Shown: positions 32,721 to 42,338, counted from the stretch's first letter. The stretch: 64,000 nt of DNA from Amycolatopsis azurea DSM 43854 (GCF_001995215.1 NZ_MUXN01000027.1:328967-392966); one strand, 5' to 3'. The notes: a model not told the origin generated them from the sequence alone. Numbers and translations are program-made.

Positions 32721-34559
32721 ATGGCCGGACGCGTGCTCGGAATTCTCACGACCGTCTTGCTCACTTCGGCCCTGCTGAGCGGCCAGTCCGCGGCGGAGCC
32801 CGGACGGATCCAGCCCGACCCGCTGCTGATGTTCCCGTATCGCCCGGTGACGGCGGACTGGGCCGCCGTCCTCCGCGACCGAGCGGCGAAGACCCAAGCG
32901 CGATCCCAGGCATCGGCTCAGAACCCGTTGCCTTACAAAGAAAAAGAACCACCCGGAACCAGCGGCGCCAACGATTCCCTCGCCAAAGCCGAACACATCA
33001 CCGGATTCGGTACCCGGCGCACCGAGAACTCCAAGGTCCGGCTGACCGGCGACCTCAAGCCGGACGCCTCGATCCCCACGCTTCCGCCTGCCGCCGAGCC
33101 CAGCGACGCGGTGGGTCTCGCGAGCGAAACCGGGGTCGGCGTCACCCGCCGGGCCGTCCGCACGACCGGCATCATCGGCGACGGGCCCTACGGCAGCGCC
33201 GGTGACGGCACGGGTGACTTCGACTTCTACCGCTTGAGTGCGGGAGCCGCCCCGGTGACGTTCACGGCGCGGACCCTCACACCGACCGGCGATCTCGACA
33301 CGCTCCTGGCGCTGTACGACAAAGACGGCCTGTGGGCGATCAACGACAACGCCGGCGGGTCCACCGACTCGGCGCTTTCGTTCACCATCCCGCCGGGCCG
33401 GGAGTTCTTCCTCATGGTGGGCTCCGGTCTCCCCGCCGACCCGAAGAAGCCGGGCACCGGCGCCGGTGTCCGGACCGAGGGGCCGTACGACCTGACGATC
33501 ACCAGCGGCCTCAGCGGTGGCGACCTCGACTACTACTCGTTCGACCTGCGTGCCGGGGACGTGCTGGGCGCGTCGGTGGCGGGCGGCGGGACACGGCTGG
33601 TGGTGTACGACCCGGCCGGGCGAGAGGTCTTCGGTTCCTCGCAGGACGCCACCTCGATCTTCTCGACGGCCTCTCCGATGCCCGGCGGCGGCAACGCCGT
33701 CGTGGACTTCGTGGCGCCGAAAGAGGGCCGCTACCGGCTCGGCGTCGAAGCGGGCGAAGGCGCGTACGACATCAAACTAGAAGCGTTCCGTCCCGGCACG
33801 GAGACCGCTCCGCGCGGCAGCGTGCACACGATCTTCCTCGACTTCGACGGCGCCAGGGTCAACACCTCGATCTTCGGCACCGGTGGCGGTATCCGCGATC
33901 TCTCACCGCTCTCGGCCTTCCTGCCGCGTTGGGGTCTCACCGCCCGCGACGAACGCGCGCTGACGGACGCGATCGTCGCCACCGTCAAGGAGAACCTCGA
34001 ACGCGACCTCGTCGCCAAGGGCACCAACCCGAGGTTCGCGCTGCGTGTCCTCAACAGCCGGGACCACGCGGATCCCTGGGGACAGCCGAACGTGAGCCGG
34101 GTGGTCGTCGGCGGCACCACGGTCGAGTCCGGTATCCAGACCATCGGCATCGCGCAGTCCATCGACGCGGGCAACTTCGGCAAGGAGGAGACGGCGCTGG
34201 TCCTGCTCGACGAGATCAGCACGCCGCCGGGGCCAGCCTGGTCGCTCAACACCTACGTCGGGCCGGGCAGCGACAAGATCGCGTTCGTCGGCCGCGCCGT
34301 CGGCAACATCACCAGTCACGAGGTGGGGCACATGTCGGGCAGCTGGCACACCGACCCGGCCAACGCCGTACCCGGGATCATGGACCCCGGCGGGAACCCG
34401 GCGGTGATGTTCGCCGTCGGCCCCGACGGGATCGGCGGCACGGCCGACGATCCGGACCTCGACCTGGTCGAGGAAGGGATCAGTCCGGCCGAAGGCTTCA
34501 CCGGGATCGAGGACACCCTCAACCGCAGCGCCTGGGCCTTCGTCCGGGGAACCGGCTAG
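32721..34559 (+). CDS. Secreted metzincin-type zinc protease with prepeptidase-like beta domains
   Basis: A 612-residue protein with a signal peptide (MAGRVLGILTTVLLTSALLS, cleavage near AAEP). Residues about 130-375 look like two prepeptidase C-terminal (PPC)-like beta domains (DFDFYRLSAGAAPVTF; DLDYYSFDLRAGDVLGASV). The last third contains the zinc motif SHEVGHMSGSWH (H533, E534, H537, H543), an HExxHxxGxxH metzincin site, and a Met-turn candidate PGIMDPGG (M554). Extracellular proteolysis is inferred. The order of domains, with PPC-like modules before the catalytic part, is less usual. ATG 32721 follows GGGGGAA. Its stop overlaps that of rel. Confidence 0.85.
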   Translation: MAGRVLGILTTVLLTSALLSGQSAAEPGRIQPDPLLMFPYRPVTADWAAVLRDRAAKTQARSQASAQNPLPYKEKEPPGTSGANDSLAKAEHITGFGTRRTENSKVRLTGDLKPDASIPTLPPAAEPSDAVGLASETGVGVTRRAVRTTGIIGDGPYGSAGDGTGDFDFYRLSAGAAPVTFTARTLTPTGDLDTLLALYDKDGLWAINDNAGGSTDSALSFTIPPGREFFLMVGSGLPADPKKPGTGAGVRTEGPYDLTITSGLSGGDLDYYSFDLRAGDVLGASVAGGGTRLVVYDPAGREVFGSSQDATSIFSTASPMPGGGNAVVDFVAPKEGRYRLGVEAGEGAYDIKLEAFRPGTETAPRGSVHTIFLDFDGARVNTSIFGTGGGIRDLSPLSAFLPRWGLTARDERALTDAIVATVKENLERDLVAKGTNPRFALRVLNSRDHADPWGQPNVSRVVVGGTTVESGIQTIGIAQSIDAGNFGKEETALVLLDEISTPPGPAWSLNTYVGPGSDKIAFVGRAVGNITSHEVGHMSGSWHTDPANAVPGIMDPGGNPAVMFAVGPDGIGGTADDPDLDLVEEGISPAEGFTGIEDTLNRSAWAFVRGTG

Positions 34560-36886
34560 GACGCCGAGGTCACCCGATAGACGTCGTAGACACCTTCGAC
34601 GCCTCGGACCACCTTCAGCACGTGTCCGAGGTGCTTCGGGTCGCCCATCTCGAACGAGAACCGGCTGACCGCGACCCTGTCGCGTGACGTCGTCACCGAC
34701 GCGGACAGGATATTGACCTTCTCGTCCGCGAGGACCTTGGTGACGTCCGAAAGCAGGCGGTGCCGATCCAGCGCCTCGACCTGGATCGCGACGAGGAACA
34801 CCGACGATGCCGACGGCGCCCATTCGACCTCGACCAGCCGCTCGGGCTGCGCCGTCAGATCGTCGGCGTTGGTGCAGTCCGTCCGGTGCACGCTGACACC
34901 GCCGCCACGGGTGACGAAACCGAGGATCTCGTCGCCTGGGACCGGCGTGCAGCAGCGGGCGAGCTTGGCCCAGACGTCGCTGGCGCCCTTCACCACGACA
35001 CCGACGTCGTTCGAACCACGCCGCCGGGTGACCGTGGACGGTGTCGCGCGCTCGGCGAGTTCTTCTTCCGCCTCGTCGACGCCGCCGATGAGCGCGACCA
35101 GCCGTTGCACGACGTGCTTCGCGCTGGTGTGGCCCTCGCCGACGGCCGCGTACAGCGAGCTGATGTCCGGGTGCCGCAGTTCGGTGGCGACCGCGCCCAT
35201 CGATTCGGCGGAGACCAGCCGCTGGATCGGGAGGCCGACCTTGCGGACCTCCTTGGTGATGGCCTCCTTGCCGCCTTCGATCGCCTCGTCGCGGCGTTCC
35301 TTGGCGAACCACTGCCGGATCTTCGCGCGGGCCTTGGGCGAACCGGCGAACTGCAGCCAGTCGCGGCTCGGGCCCGCCGTCTCGGCCTTCGAGGTGAAGA
35401 TCTCGATGACCTCGCCGTTCTCCAGCTTGCGCTCGAGCGCGACGAGCCTGCCGTTGACGCGGGCGCCGATGCAGCGGTGCCCGACCTCGGTGTGCACGGC
35501 GTAGGCGAAGTCGACCGGGGTCGAATCGACCGGCAGCGTGATCACGTCGCCCTTGGGCGTGAACACGAAGATCTCGCGCGAGGCGAGTTCGTAGCGCAGG
35601 GACTCCAGGAAGTCGCCCGGGTCCGCGGCTTCACGCTGCCAGTCGAGGAGCTGGCGCATCCACGCCATCTCGTCGACGTCCATGGCGTTCCCGTTGTGGG
35701 TGCCCTTGGTCTCCTTGTACCGCCAATGCGCGGCGATGCCGTACTCGGCGGTGCGGTGCATCTCGTAGGTACGGATCTGCACTTCCAGCGGCTTGCCGTC
35801 CGGGCCGATCACCGTGGTGTGCAACGACTGGTAGACGCCGAACCGGGGCTGCGCGATGTAGTCCTTGAACCGGCCGGGGACCGGCTGCCACAGCGCGTGG
35901 ACGACACCCATCGCGGCGTAGCAGTCGCGGACGTCCTCGACCAGGATCCGCACGCCCACCAGGTCGTGGATGTCGTCGAGGTCGCGCCCGCGGACGATCA
36001 TCTTCTGGTGGATCGAGTAGTAGTGCTTCGGCCTGCCCTCGACCTTGGCGGTGATCCGCGAGCCTTCGAGGTTGCCGGTCAGCTCCGTGATCACGGACCG
36101 CAGGTACGTGTCGCGCGAAGGCGCGCGATCGGCGACCAGGCGGACGATCTCGTCGTACTTCTTCGGCTGCAGGATGGCGAACGCCAGGTCCTCCAGCTCC
36201 CATTTGACCGTCGCCATGCCGAGCCGGTGCGCCAGCGGGGCGAGGACTTCCAGGGTCTCGCGCGCCTTGCGGGCCTGCTTCTCCGGCGGCAGGAAGCGCA
36301 TCGTGCGCATGTTGTGCAGCCGGTCGGCCAGCTTGATGACCAGCACCCGCGGGTCGCGCGCCATCGCGATGACCATCTTGCGGATGGTCTCGGCCTCCGC
36401 GGCCGTGCCGAGTTTGACCTTGTCCAGCTTGGTGACGCCGTCGACGAGCTCGCCGACCTTCTCCCCGAAGTCGGCCTTCAGGCTCTCCAGCGAGTAGCCG
36501 GTGTCCTCGACGGTGTCGTGCAGCAGCGCCGCGACCAGCGTCGTGGTGTCCATGCCGAGTTCGGCGAGGATGGTCGCGACCGCGAGCGGGTGCGTGATGT
36601 ACGGGTCGCCGGACTTGCGCCGCTGCTCCCGGTGAAGCTCCTCGGCGACGTCGTAGGCGCGCTGGAGCTGCGCGAGGTCCGCGTTGGGATGCAGCTCGCG
36701 GTGGATGACGGCGAGCGGTTCGAGGACCTGCTTGACCGGCGCGGCGCGCTGCGCGGTGATCCGGCGGGCGAGACGGGCACGGACCCGGCGCGTCGCGGAC
36801 GGCGTCGGCGCGGCCCCCTGTCGCCCCGCACCGTTCTGCTCGGTGCCGTCCTTCGAGGACACCGCGGCATCGAGCTCTTGGCTCAC
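34556..36886 (-). CDS. rel: Bifunctional (p)ppGpp synthetase/hydrolase, Rel
   Basis: A 776-residue stringent-response enzyme. The HD hydrolase domain is present (ALLHDTVEDTGYSLESL, LADRLHNMRTMRFLPPEKQ), then the synthetase domain (HQKMIVRGRDLDDIHDLVG, GKPLEVQIRTYEMHRTAEYG), TGS (DVITLPVDSTPVDFAYAVHT), a zinc-finger-like region (LARCCTPVPGDEILGFVTRG) and a C-terminal ACT domain. With both active sites present it makes and degrades (p)ppGpp. GTG 36886 (MSQELDAAV) is chosen because AGGAG at 36894-36898 is well placed for it but overlaps too closely with GTG 36892. Upstream apt follows the mycobacterial order. Confidence 0.96.
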   Translation of the reverse strand: MSQELDAAVSSKDGTEQNGAGRQGAAPTPSATRRVRARLARRITAQRAAPVKQVLEPLAVIHRELHPNADLAQLQRAYDVAEELHREQRRKSGDPYITHPLAVATILAELGMDTTTLVAALLHDTVEDTGYSLESLKADFGEKVGELVDGVTKLDKVKLGTAAEAETIRKMVIAMARDPRVLVIKLADRLHNMRTMRFLPPEKQARKARETLEVLAPLAHRLGMATVKWELEDLAFAILQPKKYDEIVRLVADRAPSRDTYLRSVITELTGNLEGSRITAKVEGRPKHYYSIHQKMIVRGRDLDDIHDLVGVRILVEDVRDCYAAMGVVHALWQPVPGRFKDYIAQPRFGVYQSLHTTVIGPDGKPLEVQIRTYEMHRTAEYGIAAHWRYKETKGTHNGNAMDVDEMAWMRQLLDWQREAADPGDFLESLRYELASREIFVFTPKGDVITLPVDSTPVDFAYAVHTEVGHRCIGARVNGRLVALERKLENGEVIEIFTSKAETAGPSRDWLQFAGSPKARAKIRQWFAKERRDEAIEGGKEAITKEVRKVGLPIQRLVSAESMGAVATELRHPDISSLYAAVGEGHTSAKHVVQRLVALIGGVDEAEEELAERATPSTVTRRRGSNDVGVVVKGASDVWAKLARCCTPVPGDEILGFVTRGGGVSVHRTDCTNADDLTAQPERLVEVEWAPSASSVFLVAIQVEALDRHRLLSDVTKVLADEKVNILSASVTTSRDRVAVSRFSFEMGDPKHLGHVLKVVRGVEGVYDVYRVTSAS

Positions 36887-36964
36887 CCGCACCTCCTGCG
36901 CTTCGTGCGGCCTTCGGACGTCAAGGGTAACCGCTCCCCCTCGCGGCTCACTTGGTACGCCCGT

Positions 36965-37483
36965 TCAACACACCCGGAGGGCCTCCACACGACGCCCTTC
37001 AAGCACGGAACGACCACCGAGCGCGCCGAGTTCCATGACCACTGAAACACCGGTGACCTGCACCTTCGCGTCCTCCAGCAGCTTGCAGGTGGCCGCGACC
37101 GTGCCGCCGGTGGCGAGAACGTCGTCGAGGACCGCGACACGCTGGCCCGGTCGGACCACGCCTTCGGGCAGTTCGACGGTCGCGGTGCCGTATTCCAGCG
37201 TGTACCCGACCCTGCCCGCGACCCGGGGCAGCTTTCCGGGCTTACGGATCAGCGCCACACCGAGACCACGGGCGTAGCCGACGGCGGCGGCCAGCAGGAA
37301 CCCGCGCGCTTCCACACCGGCCAGCAGGTCGGCGTCGGGATCGACGGTGGCGGCCAGACCGTCGGTGACGGCCTTGAAGCCCGCCGCGTCGGCGAACAAC
37401 GGGCTCAGATCCCGGAACAGCACGCCGGGTTCCGGAAAGTCCGGCACGTCGGCGATGAGGTCGAGTGCCTTGTCCAGCTCCAT
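36965..37483 (-). CDS. apt: Adenine phosphoribosyltransferase
   Basis: A 172-residue purine salvage enzyme forming AMP from adenine and PRPP. The family start DKALDLIADVPDFPEPGVLF, GVEARGFLLAAAVGYARG, RKPGKLP and the PRPP-binding loop VAVLDDVLATGGTVAAT are all visible. ATG 37483 with AGGAAG upstream. It sits between secF and rel, as in mycobacteria (apt-rel). A 20-bp palindrome separates it from secF, so it may not be cotranscribed with secDF. Confidence 0.97.
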   Translation of the reverse strand: MELDKALDLIADVPDFPEPGVLFRDLSPLFADAAGFKAVTDGLAATVDPDADLLAGVEARGFLLAAAVGYARGLGVALIRKPGKLPRVAGRVGYTLEYGTATVELPEGVVRPGQRVAVLDDVLATGGTVAATCKLLEDAKVQVTGVSVVMELGALGGRSVLEGRRVEALRVC

Positions 37484-37505
37484 GTACTTCCTGCTCTCCT
37501 GAACA

Positions 37506-37556
37506 CCAGGAAAGGTCCTTTCCTCACGGAGTTCGCGAGGAAAGGACCTTTCCTGG
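37506..37556. terminator. 20-bp perfect hairpin between secF and apt
   Basis: CCAGGAAAGGTCCTTTCCTC (37506-37525) is exactly mirrored at 37537-37556 around an 11-base loop; each arm is itself nearly palindromic (AAAGGTCCTTT). It is followed on the minus-strand side by no clear T-tract. It resembles the other AAGG...CCTT elements of the window, and on the minus strand would lie between the secF stop and apt start, consistent with termination. Confidence 0.75.
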
Positions 37557-37568
37557 TTTCGAAACCGG

Positions 37569-38774
37569 TTACTTCTTGCGCTTGCCCGACGGACGGCCCT
37601 TGTGGGCCTTCTGGGTCCGCGCCGGGACGCTCGCCGCGGCGGCGTACGCCTTCTCCTTGCGGAGTTCGGCGGCCAGGGCGTCCTCGTCGTTCGGATCGAA
37701 GTCGTCGTCCTCGCGCTCGGCGGCCTTACGGGCCTGGTTCGCGCGCCGCGCGTGGACCCGGTCGGCCTGCTGGCGGAACTTCGGGTCGCGCATCTTGAGG
37801 TCCACCAGCAGCGGGGTGGCCAGCGCGACCGAGGACAGCACGCCGACCACGGTGCCGGTGAGCTGCACCAGCGCGAGGTCCTGCAGCGTGCCGGAGCCGA
37901 GCAGGATGTACCCGACGACGAGCAGCCCGAGGATCGGCAGCATCGCGATCAGCGCGGTGTTGAACGACCGCATCAGCGTCTGGTTCAGCGCCAGGTTGGC
38001 CGCCTCACCGAACGTGCGGCGGGTGAGCCCGAGCAGGCCCCGCGTGTTCTCGCGGACCTTGTCGAACACCACCACCGTGTCGTACAGCGAGAACCCGAGG
38101 ATCGTCAGCAGACCGACCACCGTCGCCGGCGTGACCTCGAAGCCGACCAGCGAGTACACACCCGCCGTCACCACGATGTCGTGCAACAGCGAGATCAGCG
38201 CCGCCGCGGCCATCCTGGTGTCGAAGTACAACGCCAGGAACAGGGTGACCGCGAGCAGGAACACGCCGAGCGCGATCAACGCCTGACGCGAGATCTCCCC
38301 GCCCCAGGACGCGCTCACCGCGCTGTCACTGATCGCCTGGACACTCGGCTGCCCGGTGGACCCGATCGGGCCCAGTTTCTCGAACAGCGCCTCTTTCAGC
38401 TTGTTGACCTCGGACGTCTCCAGCGTCTCCGAACGAAGCTGGATCGTCGAGGAACCGCCGGTTCCGACCTTCTGCGCCTCGTCGGCGGGACGGCCCAGCG
38501 CCTCGGCGTAGACGTCCTTGGCCTGTTGCTCGGTGATCTGCCCGTTCTTGCCGTTGGCCGGCATCTGGAGCTGGGTGCCGCCTTCGAAGTCGATCCCGAA
38601 GTTGAACCCCTTGATCCCCATCGACGCGACGCAGACCAGGACCAGCGCGCCGAAGAAGAGGTACCAGCGCTTGCGCTTGCCGACCACGTCGAACGCGCCC
38701 GTGCCCACATAGAGGCGACGGAAGATGCTCTCCCGCTTTCCCGCCGTTGTGGTGTTCTCGTCGACCACGGTCAC
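37569..38774 (-). CDS. secF: Protein translocase subunit SecF
   Basis: A 401-residue inner-membrane protein with six predicted helices. Characteristic blocks are RKRWYLFFGALVLVCVASMG (first helix), FNFGIDFEGGTQLQM, the transmembrane segments TPATVVGLLTILGFSLYDTV and VFDKVRENTRGLLGLTRRT, and a Lys/Arg-rich cytoplasmic tail ending KGRPSGKRKK. With SecD it uses the proton gradient to help complete preprotein export. GTG 38774 overlaps the secD stop as GTGA. Confidence 0.97.
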   Translation of the reverse strand: MTVVDENTTTAGKRESIFRRLYVGTGAFDVVGKRKRWYLFFGALVLVCVASMGIKGFNFGIDFEGGTQLQMPANGKNGQITEQQAKDVYAEALGRPADEAQKVGTGGSSTIQLRSETLETSEVNKLKEALFEKLGPIGSTGQPSVQAISDSAVSASWGGEISRQALIALGVFLLAVTLFLALYFDTRMAAAALISLLHDIVVTAGVYSLVGFEVTPATVVGLLTILGFSLYDTVVVFDKVRENTRGLLGLTRRTFGEAANLALNQTLMRSFNTALIAMLPILGLLVVGYILLGSGTLQDLALVQLTGTVVGVLSSVALATPLLVDLKMRDPKFRQQADRVHARRANQARKAAEREDDDFDPNDEDALAAELRKEKAYAAAASVPARTQKAHKGRPSGKRKK

Positions 38775-40477
38775 GCCTCCTTGACGTTCGGGCGGCCGGC
38801 GGCCGGACGGGCCGCCTTGCGCTCCGAGCCCACCTGCTGCACGGCACCGAGGCCGAGGTTCTTCGGGTTGGACAGGACCTTCGACTTCGACCGCGAGATC
38901 AAGGCGACCAGCGGGTGCGTCACGAGGTAGACCACGACGAGGTCGAGCACCGTCGACATGCCGAGGGTGAACGCGAAGCCCTTGACCTCACCGACCGCCA
39001 GCCAGTACAGGATGGCCGCGGCGAGGAAGCTGACCGCGTCCGACGCCAGAATCGTGCGCTGGGCACGGGACCAGCCGCGCGGCACCGCGGAACGGAATGT
39101 CCTGCCTTCGCGGATTTCGTCCTTTAGTCGTTCGAAGTAGATGACGAACGAGTCGGCGGTGATACCGATCGCGATGATCAAGCCCGCCACGCCGGCGAGG
39201 TCGAGGGTGTACCCGATCCACCGCCCCAGCAGCACCAACACCGCGTAGACGAGCGAGAACGACAAGGCGAGCGACAGGATAGTCAGCACACCGAGAAGCC
39301 GGTAATAGAACAAGCAGTAGATGAAGACGATCAGCAGGCCGATACCGCCCGCGATCAGGCCCGCCTGAAGTGAGGCGAGACCCAGCGTCGCGGACACCGT
39401 CGTCGCGTCCGAGGACTCGAACGACAGCGGCAGCGAGCCGTACTTCAGCACGTCCGCCAGGTCCTTCGCTTCGGACTGGCTGAACCGGCCGGTGATCTGG
39501 GTCTGGCCGCCCAGGATCGCGGACTGGATGGTCGGCGCGGAGACGACCTGCGTGTCGAGGACGAACGCCGCCTGCTTCTGGACGTTCTTCGAGGTGAAGT
39601 CGCCCCAGATCCGGGAGCCCTCACCCTTGAAGTTCAGGTTGACGACCCACTGGGAGTTCTGGGTGTCGTAGCCCGAAGAGGCGTCGGAGATCTCCGTTCC
39701 GGGAAGGAACTCCGGCTCCAGCAGGTACTTCGCGGTGTTCTTGTCACCGCAGGCGACCAGCGGCTTGTCGGTGAGGTCGTTGCCGACCAGCGGGTCCGTC
39801 ACCTTGGGGTCGCAGTTGAGGGCCGCGAAGGCCTTCTCGGCGGCCGCGGCCTGCTTCGCCTGGTCCGTCGAAAGCAGATCGGGGTTCTGCCGGAGACTCC
39901 GGGCTTCCTCGATCTCCTTCTTGGTCTGCTCGTCGGAGTCGCCGCCGGGCTGCTGCTGCGGCGCACCGGCGGCGCTGCCGCCACCGTTGGCCGGGCTGCT
40001 CGGCGGGGCGCTCGCACCCGGAGCACCCGAGGACGACGGCGGCGCCGACGAAGGCGCGCCCGAGGTCGGCGGGGTCGACGGCTGCGGAACCGGGGTCACC
40101 GGCTGCGACGTCACGACCTTCCGGAAGCCCAGCTTCGCGGTCTTGCCCAGGGTCTTGGCCTGGTCGCCCTGTTCGCCGGGGACGGTGATGACGACGTTGC
40201 TGCCGTCGAGGACGACCTCGGTGCCGCCGACGCCGATACCGTTGACCCGGCGCTCGATGATCGAGCGGGCCTGTTCGAGGGACTCTCGCGGAGGGTCGCC
40301 GCCGTCGGGATTACGGGCGGACAGGGTGACCCTCGTGCCGCCTTGCAGATCGATGCCGAGTTTCGGCGTCGGCTTGCCGCTACCGGTGAAGAACACCAGG
40401 GCGTACAGCGCCACCACGATCAGGGCGAAGAAGGCGAGATAGCGTCCCGGGCGGAGATGCCCGGCCGGTGCGGCCAC
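38771..40477 (-). CDS. secD: Protein translocase subunit SecD
   Basis: A 568-residue membrane protein with six helices and a large periplasmic P1 region. KLGIDLQGGTRVTLSARNP begins the first periplasmic domain; a Pro/Ser/Gly/Ala-rich insert (about 125-190) typical of actinobacterial SecD follows; the conserved membrane part has GLIIAIGITADSFVIYFERL. Start set at GTG 40477 (VAAPAGHLRPGRYLAFF) because AGGAGA lies at 40488-40493 and the N-terminus then matches mycobacterial SecD; a TTG at 40516 would add 13 residues. Coupled to secF by overlap. Confidence 0.95.
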   Translation of the reverse strand: MAAPAGHLRPGRYLAFFALIVVALYALVFFTGSGKPTPKLGIDLQGGTRVTLSARNPDGGDPPRESLEQARSIIERRVNGIGVGGTEVVLDGSNVVITVPGEQGDQAKTLGKTAKLGFRKVVTSQPVTPVPQPSTPPTSGAPSSAPPSSSGAPGASAPPSSPANGGGSAAGAPQQQPGGDSDEQTKKEIEEARSLRQNPDLLSTDQAKQAAAAEKAFAALNCDPKVTDPLVGNDLTDKPLVACGDKNTAKYLLEPEFLPGTEISDASSGYDTQNSQWVVNLNFKGEGSRIWGDFTSKNVQKQAAFVLDTQVVSAPTIQSAILGGQTQITGRFSQSEAKDLADVLKYGSLPLSFESSDATTVSATLGLASLQAGLIAGGIGLLIVFIYCLFYYRLLGVLTILSLALSFSLVYAVLVLLGRWIGYTLDLAGVAGLIIAIGITADSFVIYFERLKDEIREGRTFRSAVPRGWSRAQRTILASDAVSFLAAAILYWLAVGEVKGFAFTLGMSTVLDLVVVYLVTHPLVALISRSKSKVLSNPKNLGLGAVQQVGSERKAARPAAGRPNVKEA

Positions 40478-40617
40478 TGTGCTTCGGTCTCCTCGGACGG
40501 ACTGGGTTTTCCCCAATGGACTTGGCTGTTCACTCGCCGGACGGGAGTCCGGTGGTACCGCGAACCTGCCTCGATGACGATGCCCGGTGAACGGGCACGA
40601 CTATGACGACGGACACG

Positions 40618-40651
40618 CACGCAGCACCGAGACACTACTCGGTGCTGCGTG
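40618..40651. terminator. Hairpin between yajC and secD
   Basis: CACGCAGCACCGAG (40618-40631) and CTCGGTGCTGCGTG (40638-40651) form a perfect 14-bp stem with a six-base loop, about 60 bases after the yajC stop and 140 bases before the secD start. It would at least attenuate transcription between yajC and secDF, implying a separate secD promoter. No T-tract. Confidence 0.6.
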
Positions 40652-40709
40652 AGCCCGGCGTTGGCCCCGCACCTACGAAAGTCGGGTGTCGGGGATGGCC
40701 TTACAACCG

Positions 40710-41108
40710 CTACTTCTTGCCGTGCTCCAGCGGAGGAGCGATCTGCGCGCCCGTCTTCTCTTCGACGCGCTCGTCGTCCTTCGACTCGACGACCGGCGCC
40801 TCGACGACGGCCTCGTCGTCGAGGATGTCCTCGTCGGTCTCGACGACCGGCTCGACCTTCTCGCGGACGGCCTGGCGCAGCCAGGTGGTCACGACGCCGG
40901 GAGCGATCTCGAGGTCGATCGTGGTGTCGGCGGAGGCGTCGGCGACAGACGCGTAGAGACCGGAGGTGGTCATCACCCGGTCACCGGGAGCGAGGCTCGA
41001 GAGCAGCTCCTGCTGCGCTGCCGCCGCCTTCTTCTGCTTACGGGTGCCCATGACGAGCGGAATCGCCACAACGAGCATCAGGAGCAGCGGCAGCAATAAC
41101 TGGTTCAT
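40710..41108 (-). CDS. yajC: Preprotein translocase subunit YajC
   Basis: A 132-residue protein with one N-terminal membrane helix (LLLPLLLMLVVAIPLVMGTR), followed by RKQKKAAAAQQELLSSLAPG and GDRVMTTSGLYASVADAS, the YajC core. The tail from about residue 85 is strongly acidic with many Glu and Val. YajC associates with SecDF. Between ruvB and secD, as in other actinobacteria. Confidence 0.93.
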   Translation of the reverse strand: MNQLLLPLLLMLVVAIPLVMGTRKQKKAAAAQQELLSSLAPGDRVMTTSGLYASVADASADTTIDLEIAPGVVTTWLRQAVREKVEPVVETDEDILDDEAVVEAPVVESKDDERVEEKTGAQIAPPLEHGKK

Positions 41109-41253
41109 GATTCTCCATTTCGAGCGGACGCCGCGCGGTGCGCTGTTTTGTCCGGTTTGGCGGGGTGTGCTCTACCCGAGTGTGCCAGGTGCCAGCGGAA
41201 ACTCCACCACCACCCGTCGCCACCACGGGCCCCGGACCTCGTGAACGGTCCGG

Positions 41254-42330
41254 TCAGTCCTGGTCGAACAGGTTCGGGCCGCCCTGCTCGCTCCGGGTGG
41301 CACCGGCCGGAGCCGGCAGGCCGAGATGTTCCCACGCGGCCGCCGTGGCGACCCGGCCGCGAGGAGTGCGCGCGAGCATACCGGCGCGGACCAGGTAAGG
41401 CTCGCACACCTCTTCCACCGTAGTCGGTTCCTCCCCCACCGCGACGGCCAGCGTCGACACGCCGACGGGGCCGCCGCCGAACGACCGGACCAGTGCCGTC
41501 AGCACCGCGCGGTCGAGCCTGTCGAGGCCGAGTTCGTCGACGTCGTAGACCTCCAGCGCGGCGCGCGCGATCTTGCGCGTGACCTTGCCGTCGGCCCGGA
41601 CCTCGGCGTAGTCGCGTACCCGGCGCAGGAGCCGGTTCGCGATCCGGGGTGTGCCGCGGGACCGGCGGGCGATCTCCGCACAGCCGTCCCGGTCGATGTC
41701 GACGTCGAGGATCGTGGCGGCGCGACGGGCGACGAGCTCCAGTTCGCTGTCGGTGTAGAACTCCATCTGCCCGGTGAAACCGAACCGGTCACGCAGCGGA
41801 CCGGTCAGCGAGCCGGACCGCGTCGTGGCTCCGACCAGCGTGAACGGCGCGATCTCCAGCGGGATGCTGGTGGCGCCGGGGCCCTTTCCGACGACGACAT
41901 CGACGCGGAAGTCCTCCATCGCGAGGTACAGCATCTCCTCGGCGGGACGGGCGATGCGGTGGATCTCGTCGATGAACAGGACGTCGCCCGGCGCGAGGTT
42001 GGACAGCATCGCGGCCAGGTCGCCCGCGCGTTCGAGCGCCGGTCCGGAGGTGATCCGGATGGCGGCGTTGAGTTCGGCGGCGACGATCATCGCCATACTC
42101 GTCTTGCCCAGTCCCGGCGGGCCGGAGAGCAGGACGTGATCCGGCGGGACACCCCGGCGTCGCGCGCTCTCCAGGACGAGTTCGAGCTGTTCACGCACCC
42201 GCGGCTGACCGACGAACTCGTCCAGCTTGCGCGGGCGCAGCGTGGTCTCGACCTCGCGTTCGCCTGTCTGCGGCAGCGCCGAAAGCGTCTCGTCGTCCGC
42301 CTCGAATTCCGTCACGGCCTCATAGTCCAT
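41254..42330 (-). CDS. ruvB: Holliday junction helicase RuvB
   Basis: A 358-residue AAA+ motor that drives branch migration. Visible are RPRKLDEFVGQPRVREQLE, Walker A LSGPPGLGKTSMAMI, Walker B DVLFIDEIHRI, sensor GATTRSGSLTGPLRDRFG, and the C-terminal winged helix with EVCEPYLVRAGMLARTPRGR. ATG 42330, eight bases after the ruvA stop, so ruvC-ruvA-ruvB are one operon. Confidence 0.98.
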   Translation of the reverse strand: MDYEAVTEFEADDETLSALPQTGEREVETTLRPRKLDEFVGQPRVREQLELVLESARRRGVPPDHVLLSGPPGLGKTSMAMIVAAELNAAIRITSGPALERAGDLAAMLSNLAPGDVLFIDEIHRIARPAEEMLYLAMEDFRVDVVVGKGPGATSIPLEIAPFTLVGATTRSGSLTGPLRDRFGFTGQMEFYTDSELELVARRAATILDVDIDRDGCAEIARRSRGTPRIANRLLRRVRDYAEVRADGKVTRKIARAALEVYDVDELGLDRLDRAVLTALVRSFGGGPVGVSTLAVAVGEEPTTVEEVCEPYLVRAGMLARTPRGRVATAAAWEHLGLPAPAGATRSEQGGPNLFDQD

Positions 42331-42338
42331 GTGACGGG

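Noticed and set aside
34760..37045. 761-codon frame antisense to rel
   Set aside because: Shadow of rel and apt in the complementary frame; no ribosome site or recognisable domain.
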